Assembly: GCA_937927445.1 (NCBI GenBank)
Contig: CALAOB010000146.1
Span: 1-18,816, forward strand
Reading direction: 5' to 3'
DNA from: an uncultured Oribacterium sp.
GTDB lineage: Bacteria > Bacillota > Clostridia > Lachnospirales > Lachnospiraceae
Length of the DNA stretch: 18,816 bases
In this document: positions 1 through 7,323 of the stretch, one piece after another
Numbering within the stretch: the first letter of the stretch is position 1
Layout: the number at the start of each line of letters is the position of its first letter
The notes under the pieces: generated by a model
The model's database searches: none
Seen by the model: only the letters and a program-made list of their open reading frames with translations
Told to the model about the DNA's origin: nothing
Translations under genes and position numbers: made by a program

Positions 1-29
1 AAAATAAGACCCACGCTTTCGCGTGAGTC
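1..29 (-). terminator. Intrinsic-terminator-like hairpin near the left edge
   Basis: Read on the minus strand, arms GACTCACGC and GCGTGGGTC pair around a GAAA tetraloop (one G-U pair) and are followed by TTATTTT. This is a stable hairpin with a U-rich tail. It lies downstream of the T-box terminator with no gene between them, so it may belong to an inserted repeat or to a transcript that has lost its gene. It could also be the end of an element continuing beyond the window. Confidence 0.55.
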
Positions 30-51
30 TAAATGTTAAGTTGACGACATT

Positions 52-64
52 GGGGTCAGACCCC
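52..64. repeat. Short perfect palindrome GGGGTCAGACCCC
   Basis: GGGGTC and GACCCC are perfect inverted copies around a single A. The element sits in the short non-coding stretch between the T-box terminator and the edge hairpin. Such GC palindromes in AT-rich flanks often belong to dispersed repeats or element ends; that reading is inference. Confidence 0.5.
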
Positions 65-96
65 ATTAAATTCATCAGGGAGCCGTAAACGGCATT

Positions 97-137
97 AAAA
101 AAGTCCCTGATGAAACGATCTACGTTTCATCAAGGAC
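97..137 (-). terminator. T-box attenuator terminator
   Basis: Arms 124-137 and 103-116 pair almost perfectly over 14 bp on the minus strand (GTCCTTGATGAAAC with GTTTCATCAGGGAC), followed by six Us (97-102). This is the terminator that competes with the T-box antiterminator. The 3' arm can alternatively pair with a second inverted copy of its sequence at 71-81. Confidence 0.88.
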
Positions 138-494
138 GATTGAATTTTATCAGTCGCGGTGCCACCTTGATTCACAGTGAGGAAAATTCTGAAGCTTCTG
201 AAATTCGAATTCTTTTTCTTAGAGTTCAGGATCTTCGTAATCCTCTGGAATTTCAAAAATTACTGACTTCTGGAGTTTCTTCTCTGCCTGTGCGCTTAAC
301 TGGATACCAGCATATCCATGGCAACTGACGTATGCCTCACGTCGTGAAATACTTACTTAATAGTGTTGATCCACGCCCTCTGCGGGCCATTTGCATGCGG
401 GTGCTACCGCCGGGCTTTCACCGTCCCCGGCTCTCTGAGGATTCCTTTGCATACGTTATATCCGCTTCATCGGTTTAAAGTAGTATATTCAGTT
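97..494 (-). promoter_or_regulatory. T-box leader RNA (tRNA-sensing riboswitch)
   Basis: The T-box antiterminator sequence AAGGTGGCACCGCG is at 155-168 (minus strand). The Stem I distal element AGAGAG followed by a GC-rich hairpin with the GGTGAAAGCC pattern is at about 408-436. The Stem I base can form between segments near 478-485 and 352-360. An uncharged tRNA would stabilise the antiterminator and let transcription proceed to a gene left of the window. The bulge reads TGGC rather than the common TGGT, so it should pair with a tRNA whose discriminator base is G. Specifier candidates in the loop are AAC (Asn, 365-367) and TGG (Trp, 371-373); both tRNAs usually have G73. ACT and ATC also occur there, so amino-acid identity is unresolved. 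Confidence 0.9.
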
Positions 495-500
495 TTGTTC

Positions 501-529
501 ATCATACTGCGAGCGCTTGCTAAACACAA
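501..529 (-). promoter_or_regulatory. Promoter of the T-box leader
   Basis: On the minus strand, TTGTGT (524-529) and TATGAT (501-506) are separated by exactly 17 bp. Initiation would be near 494, just before the Stem I base. No convincing terminator separates this promoter from the permease gene ending at 588, so some read-through from the ABC operon is possible. Confidence 0.6.
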
Positions 530-587
530 GACGGAATTCCTAACTGCGACATGACTCTTTTTTATGGTTGTCAGAAGAAAGGATGCA

Positions 588-3191
588 TCACGCTTTATTC
601 TTCTCCATAATTTCCGGCGTGAGTCCGAACTCATCCATAACGAACTGCGGGATCTGTCCGTAGTAGAATCTTCTCGAGAAGGAGCCGTAGTTTTCGTCAT
701 CGATTTCCTCGTCGTCATCATACAGATCGTCATCATCCGCATCATCCTCGCCGAATGTCGGCACCGCGCCGTCAGCAAACGCGTTCAGATCGTCATCGGT
801 TGCGTCCTCGGACGCATCTACCTCCGTGTCCGCCGCCGCACCACGATCCTTAAGCTGATCTGCATCCGTGCCGCTCGCCGAACCACTGCTCTTCAGCTGA
901 TCCACATTCACGCCCTGCTTCGTATCCGCTCTCTTCATATCCACGACGATTTCCATGCCGGTGTCGGTGTCCATGAGCGGGTTCAGGGAGGTGACGGAGC
1001 AGGAAGCGGAAGCGGCGAGGATTTCCTGAATCTCCGCCGGGTCCGTCACAGTCAGCGACGCACGGTTGGTGTCGCCGAGGTACTTCCGCTGGCGCTGGCC
1101 GAGCTCTGTGTCCGCCGCTGCCATCTCATCTTCCGAAACCGCGACGCCCTGATACGAGAGCGTGATGCTCGCGGTCTTCTCCGGGGTCACCATCCCGCCG
1201 ACCTCGATGCCACACGCCCGGAGAAGCGCGATGGTCTTCGTAAAGGACGGGTAGATCGGGTAGTAGTAATAGTGGTTGAAGAGCGTGTAGTTGCCGCCTT
1301 CGTCGCGCAGCTTCTGGATGAGCGCCTGATTCTCGTTCGTCTTAAACTGGATCTCCGCGATCGGCATCTCGCGCGTTCTGGTCTCGCTGCTCAGCGCCTT
1401 CAGCTCCTCCTGGTACGCCGCGAGCAGCGCCGCCTTCATGCTGTCCGCGCTTCCGTCTGGGCCAATGTGATTGCCCGCTGCGTCTGTCACGCTGCTGCCA
1501 GCTTCCTTCTCCAGACCCGTGCTGTCGCCCGCTATGAGCGCCGCTTTCGTGTCGGCGCCGGCGAGCTTCACATGGCTGCACTCGTCCTCTTCCTTATAGT
1601 TGATGCCGGCGACGTCGTCCGCGGTCAGCGACAGTACCGGATACATCGCCGCCTTGTAGGCGTCGAGATCATAGACCGCCTCGAGCGCTGCTCTCACGCC
1701 GGAGACATTGACCGGATAGCGGCGGTAGACGGTCCGACCGTTCCGGAGATGCCATGCGATCGTGACGTTATGAAACGCCTCATCGCCCTCCTCGACATCA
1801 TACCAGCGCCCGTGGCCCCTCAGGAAGCGGTCCCGGGCCTCCGCCGCATCGTGCACGCCCTGCGCAGCGATCGTCTGGAGGAGTTCGAGTCCCTGATCGT
1901 CCGAGATCTGCATCCGGCCCGCCAGCGTCGAGGACGACATCGCGTCAAACGTTACGCCATACCAGCCCTCGGTATATTCCACCGTCGAGTGGTACTGGCT
2001 CGTCGCATCCGGATCGAGAAGATCGCAGTAGATACCGCCGGACGCGAGCTTCTCCGTCGTCGGCAGGTAGCGGTCGTAGCCGAAGAGGTCGAAGCGGAAG
2101 ATCGCGAAGACGACGCCGACGAAGACCGCACTCACGAGGAGCTGCCGCTTATGCGCGAACAGGCTCTTAAAATCGAAGTGATAGATGATCTCGATGATGC
2201 AGCTCACGAGGAGGAGACCACAGACGAGACCGAAGATGGTCCAGCCATCCTCATACATCATCGAGTGGAACATCGCGCCGAGCAGGAGCGAGGACGGCAC
2301 GGCGATCAGAAAGCGGATGATCGGCTCTGTGATCGGAAAAGCCATCGCGTGGCCGGCTGCCTCGGACGGACGCCGACGATAGAGGAGCATACCGAGCACA
2401 AACAGCACGGCCGCTGCCAGCAGCGCCCACAGCGCCATACGTCCAGGCTGCGAAGACATGCACGCCTCCACATACCAGGCAATCGGGGAGGTTCGCTCGC
2501 TGAGGGCCAGCAGGAAGCTGCCGTCGCCGTAGAAGGTCGTGAAATACTCCGAAAAATACGCCGAGATCGTCATGCAGATCACCGGACCCCAGCTGAACAG
2601 CACGCCGGTGCCCAGCAGGCCCACCACCAGATTACCGGTCAGCAGCATCGCCATAATCGCGGTCATGTACACGAGGGCGAAGAAGCACAGGTGCTCGACG
2701 CTCGCGAGGTACAGGCTGCCCCAGTCGAACGGCACGCCCTTCACGCGGATCATGACGGCGGCGATCGTCAGGAAGCCAATGTAGGCGACGGCCATGTAGA
2801 GAAAGCCGTTGAGGCAGGTCACCGCGTACAGCATCTCGCGTCGGATCGGGAGGCTGTGGTAAAAATCCGTCTTCTTTTTCGAGTGCAGGTACGCGAAGCC
2901 GGACGCCGCCAGCACCACCGCTGCCATCGTCAGCATGAATGCGAGCGCGCCACCCTTCATCGAGTAGACCCGCAGCATTTCGCGGGTAAAGTCCTGCTGC
3001 GCCTGCGCCAGTGCGAGCTCCGCCGGGAGTCCGCTGCTGTTCAGGTTCTCCGGCCGGAAGATCGTACTGATGTTGAGCGCCGTCGCCACCGGGAAGACGA
3101 AGAAGCACAGAAGCAGGGCGAGCGCCAGGCTCCAGATGCGCTGCTTCGTGTTTTCCTTCATGTATTTAAAAAATAAGCTTCTTGATGTCAT
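588..3191 (-). CDS. ABC-2-type transporter permease with large extracytoplasmic-type domain
   Basis: This 867-residue protein is the membrane subunit paired with the ATPase encoded just upstream. A first membrane segment spans about residues 18-40. Several more hydrophobic segments follow up to about residue 360. The juxtamembrane motif KKKTDFYHSLPIRREML is typical of YtrC/D-like and related Firmicute permeases. The second half is largely soluble and resembles the DUF6449-type extension; I cannot confirm that by search. A tail at about 760-843 is highly acidic and contains two imperfect DQLK...G repeats, before a more ordinary C-terminus. The chosen start (3191) has GGAGG nine bases upstream and overlaps the ATPase gene by 26 bases, indicating translational coupling. 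The substrate is unknown; related systems respond to cell-envelope stress or peptide antibiotics. Confidence 0.85.
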   Translation of the reverse strand: MTSRSLFFKYMKENTKQRIWSLALALLLCFFVFPVATALNISTIFRPENLNSSGLPAELALAQAQQDFTREMLRVYSMKGGALAFMLTMAAVVLAASGFAYLHSKKKTDFYHSLPIRREMLYAVTCLNGFLYMAVAYIGFLTIAAVMIRVKGVPFDWGSLYLASVEHLCFFALVYMTAIMAMLLTGNLVVGLLGTGVLFSWGPVICMTISAYFSEYFTTFYGDGSFLLALSERTSPIAWYVEACMSSQPGRMALWALLAAAVLFVLGMLLYRRRPSEAAGHAMAFPITEPIIRFLIAVPSSLLLGAMFHSMMYEDGWTIFGLVCGLLLVSCIIEIIYHFDFKSLFAHKRQLLVSAVFVGVVFAIFRFDLFGYDRYLPTTEKLASGGIYCDLLDPDATSQYHSTVEYTEGWYGVTFDAMSSSTLAGRMQISDDQGLELLQTIAAQGVHDAAEARDRFLRGHGRWYDVEEGDEAFHNVTIAWHLRNGRTVYRRYPVNVSGVRAALEAVYDLDAYKAAMYPVLSLTADDVAGINYKEEDECSHVKLAGADTKAALIAGDSTGLEKEAGSSVTDAAGNHIGPDGSADSMKAALLAAYQEELKALSSETRTREMPIAEIQFKTNENQALIQKLRDEGGNYTLFNHYYYYPIYPSFTKTIALLRACGIEVGGMVTPEKTASITLSYQGVAVSEDEMAAADTELGQRQRKYLGDTNRASLTVTDPAEIQEILAASASCSVTSLNPLMDTDTGMEIVVDMKRADTKQGVNVDQLKSSGSASGTDADQLKDRGAAADTEVDASEDATDDDLNAFADGAVPTFGEDDADDDDLYDDDEEIDDENYGSFSRRFYYGQIPQFVMDEFGLTPEIMEKNKA

Positions 3192-4065
3192 AACCGGCCA
3201 CCTCCGTTTCGCTGATAAAGATTTCCTCCAGGGAGAGCGGGATCATCTCGAAAAATACCGGATGATAGCTCTGCATCCGCTCCCGGATCTCCTCCTTCTG
3301 TCCCCGCACCGTGAGGGTCAGCAGGCTTCCGCGCTGCTCGACCGTCATGATGTCGAGGTCCTGCAGGTTCGTGCGGTCGAGCCCGGCAGGCAGAACGCAC
3401 TGGATCTTATGAATGTTCATCTTCATATCGTCGAGGTCCTTCGAGAGCAGCATGCCGCCGCGGTGGAGAAGCCCCACGTGATCGCAGATATCCTCAAGCT
3501 CGCGCAGGTTGTGCGAGGCGATCACCGGCGTCAGGTTCCGCTCCTCGATGTCGTTTGCGAAGAGGCTCTTCACCGTCTGCCGCATCACCGGATCGAGGCC
3601 GTCGAAGGTCTCGTCACAGAAAAGATAATCCGTGCCGGCGCAGATGCCGAGCAGCACCGCGAGCTGCTTCTTCATGCCCTTCGAAAAGGTCTGGATCTTC
3701 CGGCGTCCGTCGAGCTCGAAGCTCTTCAGGAGCTTAGTGAAGCGATCCGTATCGAAGTTCGGGTAGATCCCCTGGTAAAATGTCTTCATATCGTCCGGCG
3801 TACCGTTTCCGAGAAAATACGGCTCATCCGGGATATAGAAGCAGCATGCCTTCACCCGGATATCCTCGAAGACCGCCTCCCCATCGAGGGTGATCGTGCC
3901 TTCATCCGGCTTCAGGATTCCTGCCGCCATCCGGAGGAAGGTGCTCTTGCCGGCACCGTTCGTGCCGATCAGACCGAACACCGTGCCATCCTGAATCTCC
4001 GCATGGATATGATCCACTGCGGTCACGCCCTGAAAGCGTTTGGTCAGATTGTCCGCCTTTATCAT
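3166..4065 (-). CDS. ABC transporter ATP-binding protein (YtrB-like)
   Basis: This 299-residue ATPase powers the permease downstream. Visible motifs are Walker A GTNGAGKST (about 35-43), the divergent signature FSKGMKKQ in place of LSGGQ, a Walker B region LFCDE followed by the D-loop GLD, and the switch histidine in ASHN. The SKGM-type signature is characteristic of this exporter branch. About 90 C-terminal residues follow the nucleotide-binding fold. Its ATG overlaps the repressor stop codon as ATGA, with an AGGAGG ribosome site just upstream. The gene is therefore the second cistron of a coupled three-gene operon. Confidence 0.93.
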   Translation of the reverse strand: MIKADNLTKRFQGVTAVDHIHAEIQDGTVFGLIGTNGAGKSTFLRMAAGILKPDEGTITLDGEAVFEDIRVKACCFYIPDEPYFLGNGTPDDMKTFYQGIYPNFDTDRFTKLLKSFELDGRRKIQTFSKGMKKQLAVLLGICAGTDYLFCDETFDGLDPVMRQTVKSLFANDIEERNLTPVIASHNLRELEDICDHVGLLHRGGMLLSKDLDDMKMNIHKIQCVLPAGLDRTNLQDLDIMTVEQRGSLLTLTVRGQKEEIRERMQSYHPVFFEMIPLSLEEIFISETEVAGYDIKKLIF

Positions 4066-4526
4066 CTTCTGCCTCCTGTTTCTGTTTCAGATTGCGATCC
4101 TGCGCCCGAGCCGCTTTCTAAATCTTCGCCCTGGCCTGCGCCGGATTCTGTTCCTGCGCCCGGATCCTGTTTGTAATTCTGCGCCACCTGCGCCTGAAAT
4201 GCCTCCATCGTGATGCCGGCGTTCCGTGCGTCCTCGACCAGCAGTGCGAGCTCCCGCCAGATTTCGACCTGCTTCTTCGCACGAATCTGGTGATTTTCCG
4301 CCACGAAGCTGCCGCGTCCCTTCACCGAGTAGATATAGCCCTGTCGCTCGAGCTCCGCGTATGCCCGCTGGATCGTATTCGGATTGATCGACAGCTCCGT
4401 CGCGAGGCTTCGAACGGACGGCAGCTGGCTGTCCTGCGCGAGCACGCCTCGGACCATCAGATCCGACAGCTTTTCCACGATCTGCTCATAGAGAGGACGT
4501 CGATCCTTGTAATCGATGAGAATCAT
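4062..4526 (-). CDS. GntR-family transcriptional regulator, YtrA subfamily
   Basis: The N-terminal winged helix (about residues 1-75) contains the GntR hallmarks PLYEQIVEKL, LPSVRSLATEL and NPNTIQRAYAELERQGY. The effector part is very short, as in YtrA-type repressors that control ABC transporter operons. The last roughly 35 residues form a Gly/Ser/Glu-rich low-complexity tail ending in GGRR, which is unusual for the family. It is the first gene of the operon with the ATPase and permease and probably autoregulates it through the site at 4563-4587. The inducing ligand cannot be read from sequence. Confidence 0.92.
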   Translation of the reverse strand: MILIDYKDRRPLYEQIVEKLSDLMVRGVLAQDSQLPSVRSLATELSINPNTIQRAYAELERQGYIYSVKGRGSFVAENHQIRAKKQVEIWRELALLVEDARNAGITMEAFQAQVAQNYKQDPGAGTESGAGQGEDLESGSGAGSQSETETGGRR

Positions 4527-4562
4527 ATCCGCTATCCCCTTTCAAGTCATTCAAGTGAATTA

Positions 4563-4591
4563 AGTGTATTAATTGTATTAGTACAGTCGAA
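4563..4591 (-). promoter_or_regulatory. Promoter with overlapping YtrA-type operator
   Basis: On the minus strand, -35 TTCGAC (4586-4591) and -10 TACACT (4563-4568) are 17 bp apart. On the plus strand, AGTGTA-N13-TACAGT spans 4563-4587. As I recall it, the B. subtilis YtrA operator is AGTGTA-N13-TACACT, which this matches at all but one arm position. One half-site covers the -10 box and the other touches the -35 box, so binding would block RNA polymerase. Downstream of it are imperfect 9-10 bp tandem units (AATACAATT, AATACACTT, AATTCACTTG, AATGACTTG). Confidence 0.75.
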
Positions 4592-4595
4592 GTAT

Positions 4596-4632
4596 AAAAA
4601 GAAAGCAGCCGATTGTCAATCAGCTGCTTTCT
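4596..4632 (-). terminator. Terminator downstream of the diguanylate cyclase gene
   Basis: GAAAGCAGC pairs with GCTGCTTTC; the stem is extended by GATT/AATC after one mismatch, with a three-base loop. On the minus strand it is followed by TTTTT. It ends the transcript of the GGDEF gene just before the promoter of the GntR operon. Confidence 0.82.
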
Positions 4633-4718
4633 TACAATTTTATGAACATGTTCCGGCGCGGGCCGGCAGGCTTCGAAAGCACTGCGCTTTCCGAACTGAA
4701 GCCGAACATCCTGCGGCT

Positions 4719-5816
4719 TTATATGAAATGCTTCTCCGCCTTGTGTTCCTTCTTGTTCTGGTACATCTTCTGGTCAGCGCGGGCCTTCGTGTCGCGGATA
4801 CTCTCATACTCATCGAGGAGCGCACTTCCGTAGGAAACATTCGGCAGAATCGAGGTCTTCACGCGCTGCTTCGTCATGTTCCAGTAGAACTTCTCCCTGC
4901 AGAAAACCTCCTTCTCCGGATTCCAGAGCAGCACACAGAACTCGTCTCCACCGATACGGTAGCAGTTGCCATAGCGGCCGTAGGCCTTCTTCAGACACTG
5001 CGCGATTTCACGAAGACAGCGGTCGCCCGCCAGATGCCCGTAGGTGTCATTGATATGCTTGAAATCGTCGAGGTCGAGTACGATCAGCATCCGGTCCTCT
5101 TCATGCAGGTTCAGCGTCCGGTTCAGATAGTTCTTCTGGCTGAGCAGTCCCGTCAGGCCATCGAGCTGGTTCCACATCTCATTGCAGTAGAGGTAGTACA
5201 GGATCGACAGCATGGTCACACAGAGCCAGGTCACGTGGATTCCCGGCAGCCGGATCTGCACGAGCGTTCCCAGCGCGAGAAACAGCGTCAGCGCGTAGAT
5301 GAGCTCCCGGCCGCGGTTCTGGAAAAAGCGCGCCATCTCGAGGAGATGATACATCAGGAAGACGATGCCTGAATAGTACATCAGCATGTAGACCGGGAAG
5401 CCGCCCAGGCGCGAGTAGTGGTTCTCTGCATCCACCGTAAACACCAGTCCGCCCGTGAAGAGCGAGAGGGTCATAATCAGGAAATACACGATTTCCAGTG
5501 CGGTCGCCACCTTCAGACTCTCACTGATCTGCCCGGTCTGGTCGATCGTGTAGACCATGACGAGCGGTACCGCGGGTGTCAGGCTGAAGCCGAGATAGTT
5601 TGAGATAATGTTGATGGGCCGCATCCAGTGTGGCCCTCCGTCCACCAGCACGGTGATCATCTCCAGGATTGAGATCAATGCAATCAGCAGGAAGGTATAC
5701 AGGAAGCCGCGGGTCTGCTTCGGATTCAAGGTATCATTCAGGCTCACCAGTACGCACATAAATGCGAGCACAAATAAATTGATCGCGGTAAGCACGAGAA
5801 AATACATGTCCGTCAT
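4719..5816 (-). CDS. Membrane-bound diguanylate cyclase (GGDEF)
   Basis: This 365-residue enzyme is predicted to make cyclic di-GMP from two GTP. Residues 1-210 contain about six or seven hydrophobic segments forming a membrane sensor region. The GGDEF domain starts at DGLTGLLSQ (219) and contains the metal-binding LDLDDFKHIND (about 247-257) and an intact GGDEF at 289-293, so it is likely active. The position of the inhibitory I-site RxxD is occupied by residues around GRYG (280-283) with no aspartate, so classical product inhibition is not predicted. AAGGGGG lies about eight bases before the ATG. It appears monocistronic, between its own promoter and a terminator. It neighbours a type IV pilin-like gene, and c-di-GMP often regulates such pili; a functional link here is inference. 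Confidence 0.9.
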   Translation of the reverse strand: MTDMYFLVLTAINLFVLAFMCVLVSLNDTLNPKQTRGFLYTFLLIALISILEMITVLVDGGPHWMRPINIISNYLGFSLTPAVPLVMVYTIDQTGQISESLKVATALEIVYFLIMTLSLFTGGLVFTVDAENHYSRLGGFPVYMLMYYSGIVFLMYHLLEMARFFQNRGRELIYALTLFLALGTLVQIRLPGIHVTWLCVTMLSILYYLYCNEMWNQLDGLTGLLSQKNYLNRTLNLHEEDRMLIVLDLDDFKHINDTYGHLAGDRCLREIAQCLKKAYGRYGNCYRIGGDEFCVLLWNPEKEVFCREKFYWNMTKQRVKTSILPNVSYGSALLDEYESIRDTKARADQKMYQNKKEHKAEKHFI

Positions 5817-5853
5817 CGCGATCCCCCTTTCGTTTCTATAATGTCATTTAACC

Positions 5854-5883
5854 ATTATATAGGAAGAGCGGGGCGGGAAACAA
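5854..5883 (-). promoter_or_regulatory. Probable promoter of the diguanylate cyclase gene
   Basis: TATAAT (5854-5859, minus strand) lies 18 bp from TTGTTT (5878-5883). The -10 is perfect and the -35 fair. The leader to the ATG would be about 30 bases. Confidence 0.55.
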
Positions 5884-6073
5884 GCCGGAAAAGGGCGAAA
5901 AACGGCGAAACGCGGGTAAAATTCCGGTAAAAGTGGAGCCTTCAGATAAGAATCCGGAAGGGCGACAACAGAAGCACAGTACTTCGAGCCGGTAAACTCT
6001 AAGCCAGGGTATATCCACGTTTTTCTTTTTCAGCTCGTTTCATATCCGCACAGCTTTCTTTATTTTTTATTGT
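5884..6073. other. Intergenic stretch with no gene recognised
   Basis: No supported coding sequence is present. The repeated short string CCGGTAAA occurs near 5933 and 5989, and a weak CCTTC/GAAGG hairpin lies near 5940-5960. I looked for a c-di-GMP riboswitch because of the neighbouring GGDEF gene and did not find its conserved segments. I found no clear terminator for the pilin gene. Confidence 0.5.
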
Positions 6074-6991
6074 TTACGTAAGAAGAGTATTCTTATACCC
6101 CGGGTAAGATGAATTTACCAGCTTTGCATATGCATCATACGCTTCTTCGAGCGTGTTATATTGCGTGCCTTTAGTATAATTAGCAAAACCATACTGATTA
6201 TAAATATGATCTGCGATCGCTACATAATCCTCACCTTTTTTCGTCGTTCTCTGCGCCGTTGTTGATGTGGCAACGTAAAAGCCGCCATCTGCTTTACTCA
6301 CGATGATCGGAACTTTGCTTCCTGCACCAACCACGTTCGTATCTACAGATGTCCAGAATAAATATCTGCCTGATGCATCCGACGGACTGCCAAGATACGC
6401 AAATGTTCCGCACTTCAGCAAACTGTTACTCGTAATATTCGTCTCGATCTTTAAAAGCATCGCTGACCCAGGGCACTTTGAGTCAATCTCAAAGCGCGCA
6501 TTTCCATTATTTATCAGACTTTCCAAAATATCTGTATTGCCTAGTGCTTCATGTGGACTGATATTAAAATTCACGCGCGTTACTGTATCTGCTGCCGATC
6601 CACCCGCCCATTCGAAGACGATGCCCTTATCCGACGGCGTATAGCTGATGGTGCATGTTCCACCCGGTCCAGGGACGCCGATCCAGTGTTCGGTATTGCC
6701 CTGGCTTTTATAGTGCGTGATGCCGCCGATGGTGACCGGGTCATAGGCCTGCCAGTCGTTTTGTCGCTGCTTTAAATCCACCGACTTGCTGATCGGGTAG
6801 GCTGTCTTTGCACCCATGGCTTCGGCCATGACCTCCGCATATTTCGCACGCATATTCGCGAGGTCGGTCGCTTCGCGGCTTTTCTCCAGCTGCTGGCTGA
6901 AAACTGGGATCGAGACAGCGACGAGTACACCGATGATCGCCACGACGATCAGAAGCTCGGCAAGGGTGAATCCGTTACGTTTATTTTTCAT
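6074..6991 (-). CDS. Type IV pilin-like protein (class III-type prepilin signal)
   Basis: The short positive leader MKNKRNG is followed by FTLAELLIVVAIIGVLVAVSIPVF. A prepilin peptidase would cut after Gly7 and methylate Phe8, and the conserved Glu at mature position 5 is present (Glu12). The hydrophobic N-terminal helix would anchor it in the membrane before assembly. The remaining roughly 270 residues are a long, Ser/Thr/Gly-rich globular part, larger than a typical 130-170-residue major pilin. No assembly ATPase, platform protein or prepilin peptidase is in the window, so it would depend on a machine encoded elsewhere. AGGA lies about nine bases before the ATG. It could be a pilin, a pseudopilin of a competence or secretion system, or an adhesin tip subunit. 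Confidence 0.85.
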   Translation of the reverse strand: MKNKRNGFTLAELLIVVAIIGVLVAVSIPVFSQQLEKSREATDLANMRAKYAEVMAEAMGAKTAYPISKSVDLKQRQNDWQAYDPVTIGGITHYKSQGNTEHWIGVPGPGGTCTISYTPSDKGIVFEWAGGSAADTVTRVNFNISPHEALGNTDILESLINNGNARFEIDSKCPGSAMLLKIETNITSNSLLKCGTFAYLGSPSDASGRYLFWTSVDTNVVGAGSKVPIIVSKADGGFYVATSTTAQRTTKKGEDYVAIADHIYNQYGFANYTKGTQYNTLEEAYDAYAKLVNSSYPGYKNTLLT

Positions 6992-7121
6992 TCATTTATC
7001 CTGAGGTTTTTATACGGGAAAACGACCATTAACAAGCCCCAATCGTACAAAAACGCCACGATATCTCTGCTGTCTTTAGCGGAATTTTCCAGGTTGTTTA
7101 TACTAAATACTCTAATATTTA

Positions 7122-7159
7122 TTTATACCACGTTTCCGCAAATGTCGTAAACGTTTACA
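7122..7159 (-). promoter_or_regulatory. Possible pilin promoter with cre-like palindrome
   Basis: A perfect 12-bp palindrome GTAAACGTTTAC lies at 7147-7158. Over 14 positions (7146-7159) it fits the CcpA cre consensus TGWAANCGNTNWCA except at the first base. A weak minus-strand promoter, TTTACG (7146-7151) and TATAAA (7122-7127) with 18 bp spacing, overlaps it. Control by a LacI/GalR-family protein such as CcpA is inferred from the motif alone. The palindrome is certain; its function is not. Confidence 0.5.
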
Positions 7160-7263
7160 CATGCTGGTTTTTCAGTTTTCATGTTGTTTACCTGATTTTG
7201 TACGCAAATAAATACAATCCAACCGCTTCAGCGATCAGATGACTACTTATTTCAGCCGAAATA

Positions 7264-7272
7264 TGCTATACT
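7264..7272 (+). promoter_or_regulatory. Extended -10 promoter element for the phosphatase gene
   Basis: TGCTATACT contains an extended TGn motif plus TATACT (7267-7272), about 50 bases before the start codon. The -35 region is poor, as is common for extended -10 promoters. The rest of the roughly 330-base gap between the divergent pilin and phosphatase genes is AT-rich and holds the cre-like palindrome but no gene. Confidence 0.5.
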
Positions 7273-7323
7273 TCAGTTCATGCGAATCATGCACCAGAAC
7301 ATAGAGACAGCGAGGAAATGATG

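Noticed and set aside
110..554. Small plus-strand ORFs (72 and 63 codons) in the left non-coding region
   Set aside because: They lie over the minus-strand T-box leader, whose conserved elements explain the sequence, and they lack ribosome sites.
564..3176. 870-codon open frame on the plus strand
   Set aside because: It runs exactly opposite the ABC permease, is rich in Arg/His/Val from complementary codon bias, has no ribosome site or recognisable motif, and is a shadow frame.
5884..6073. c-di-GMP riboswitch near the GGDEF and pilin genes
   Set aside because: The conserved segments of the class I and class II aptamers were not found on either strand.
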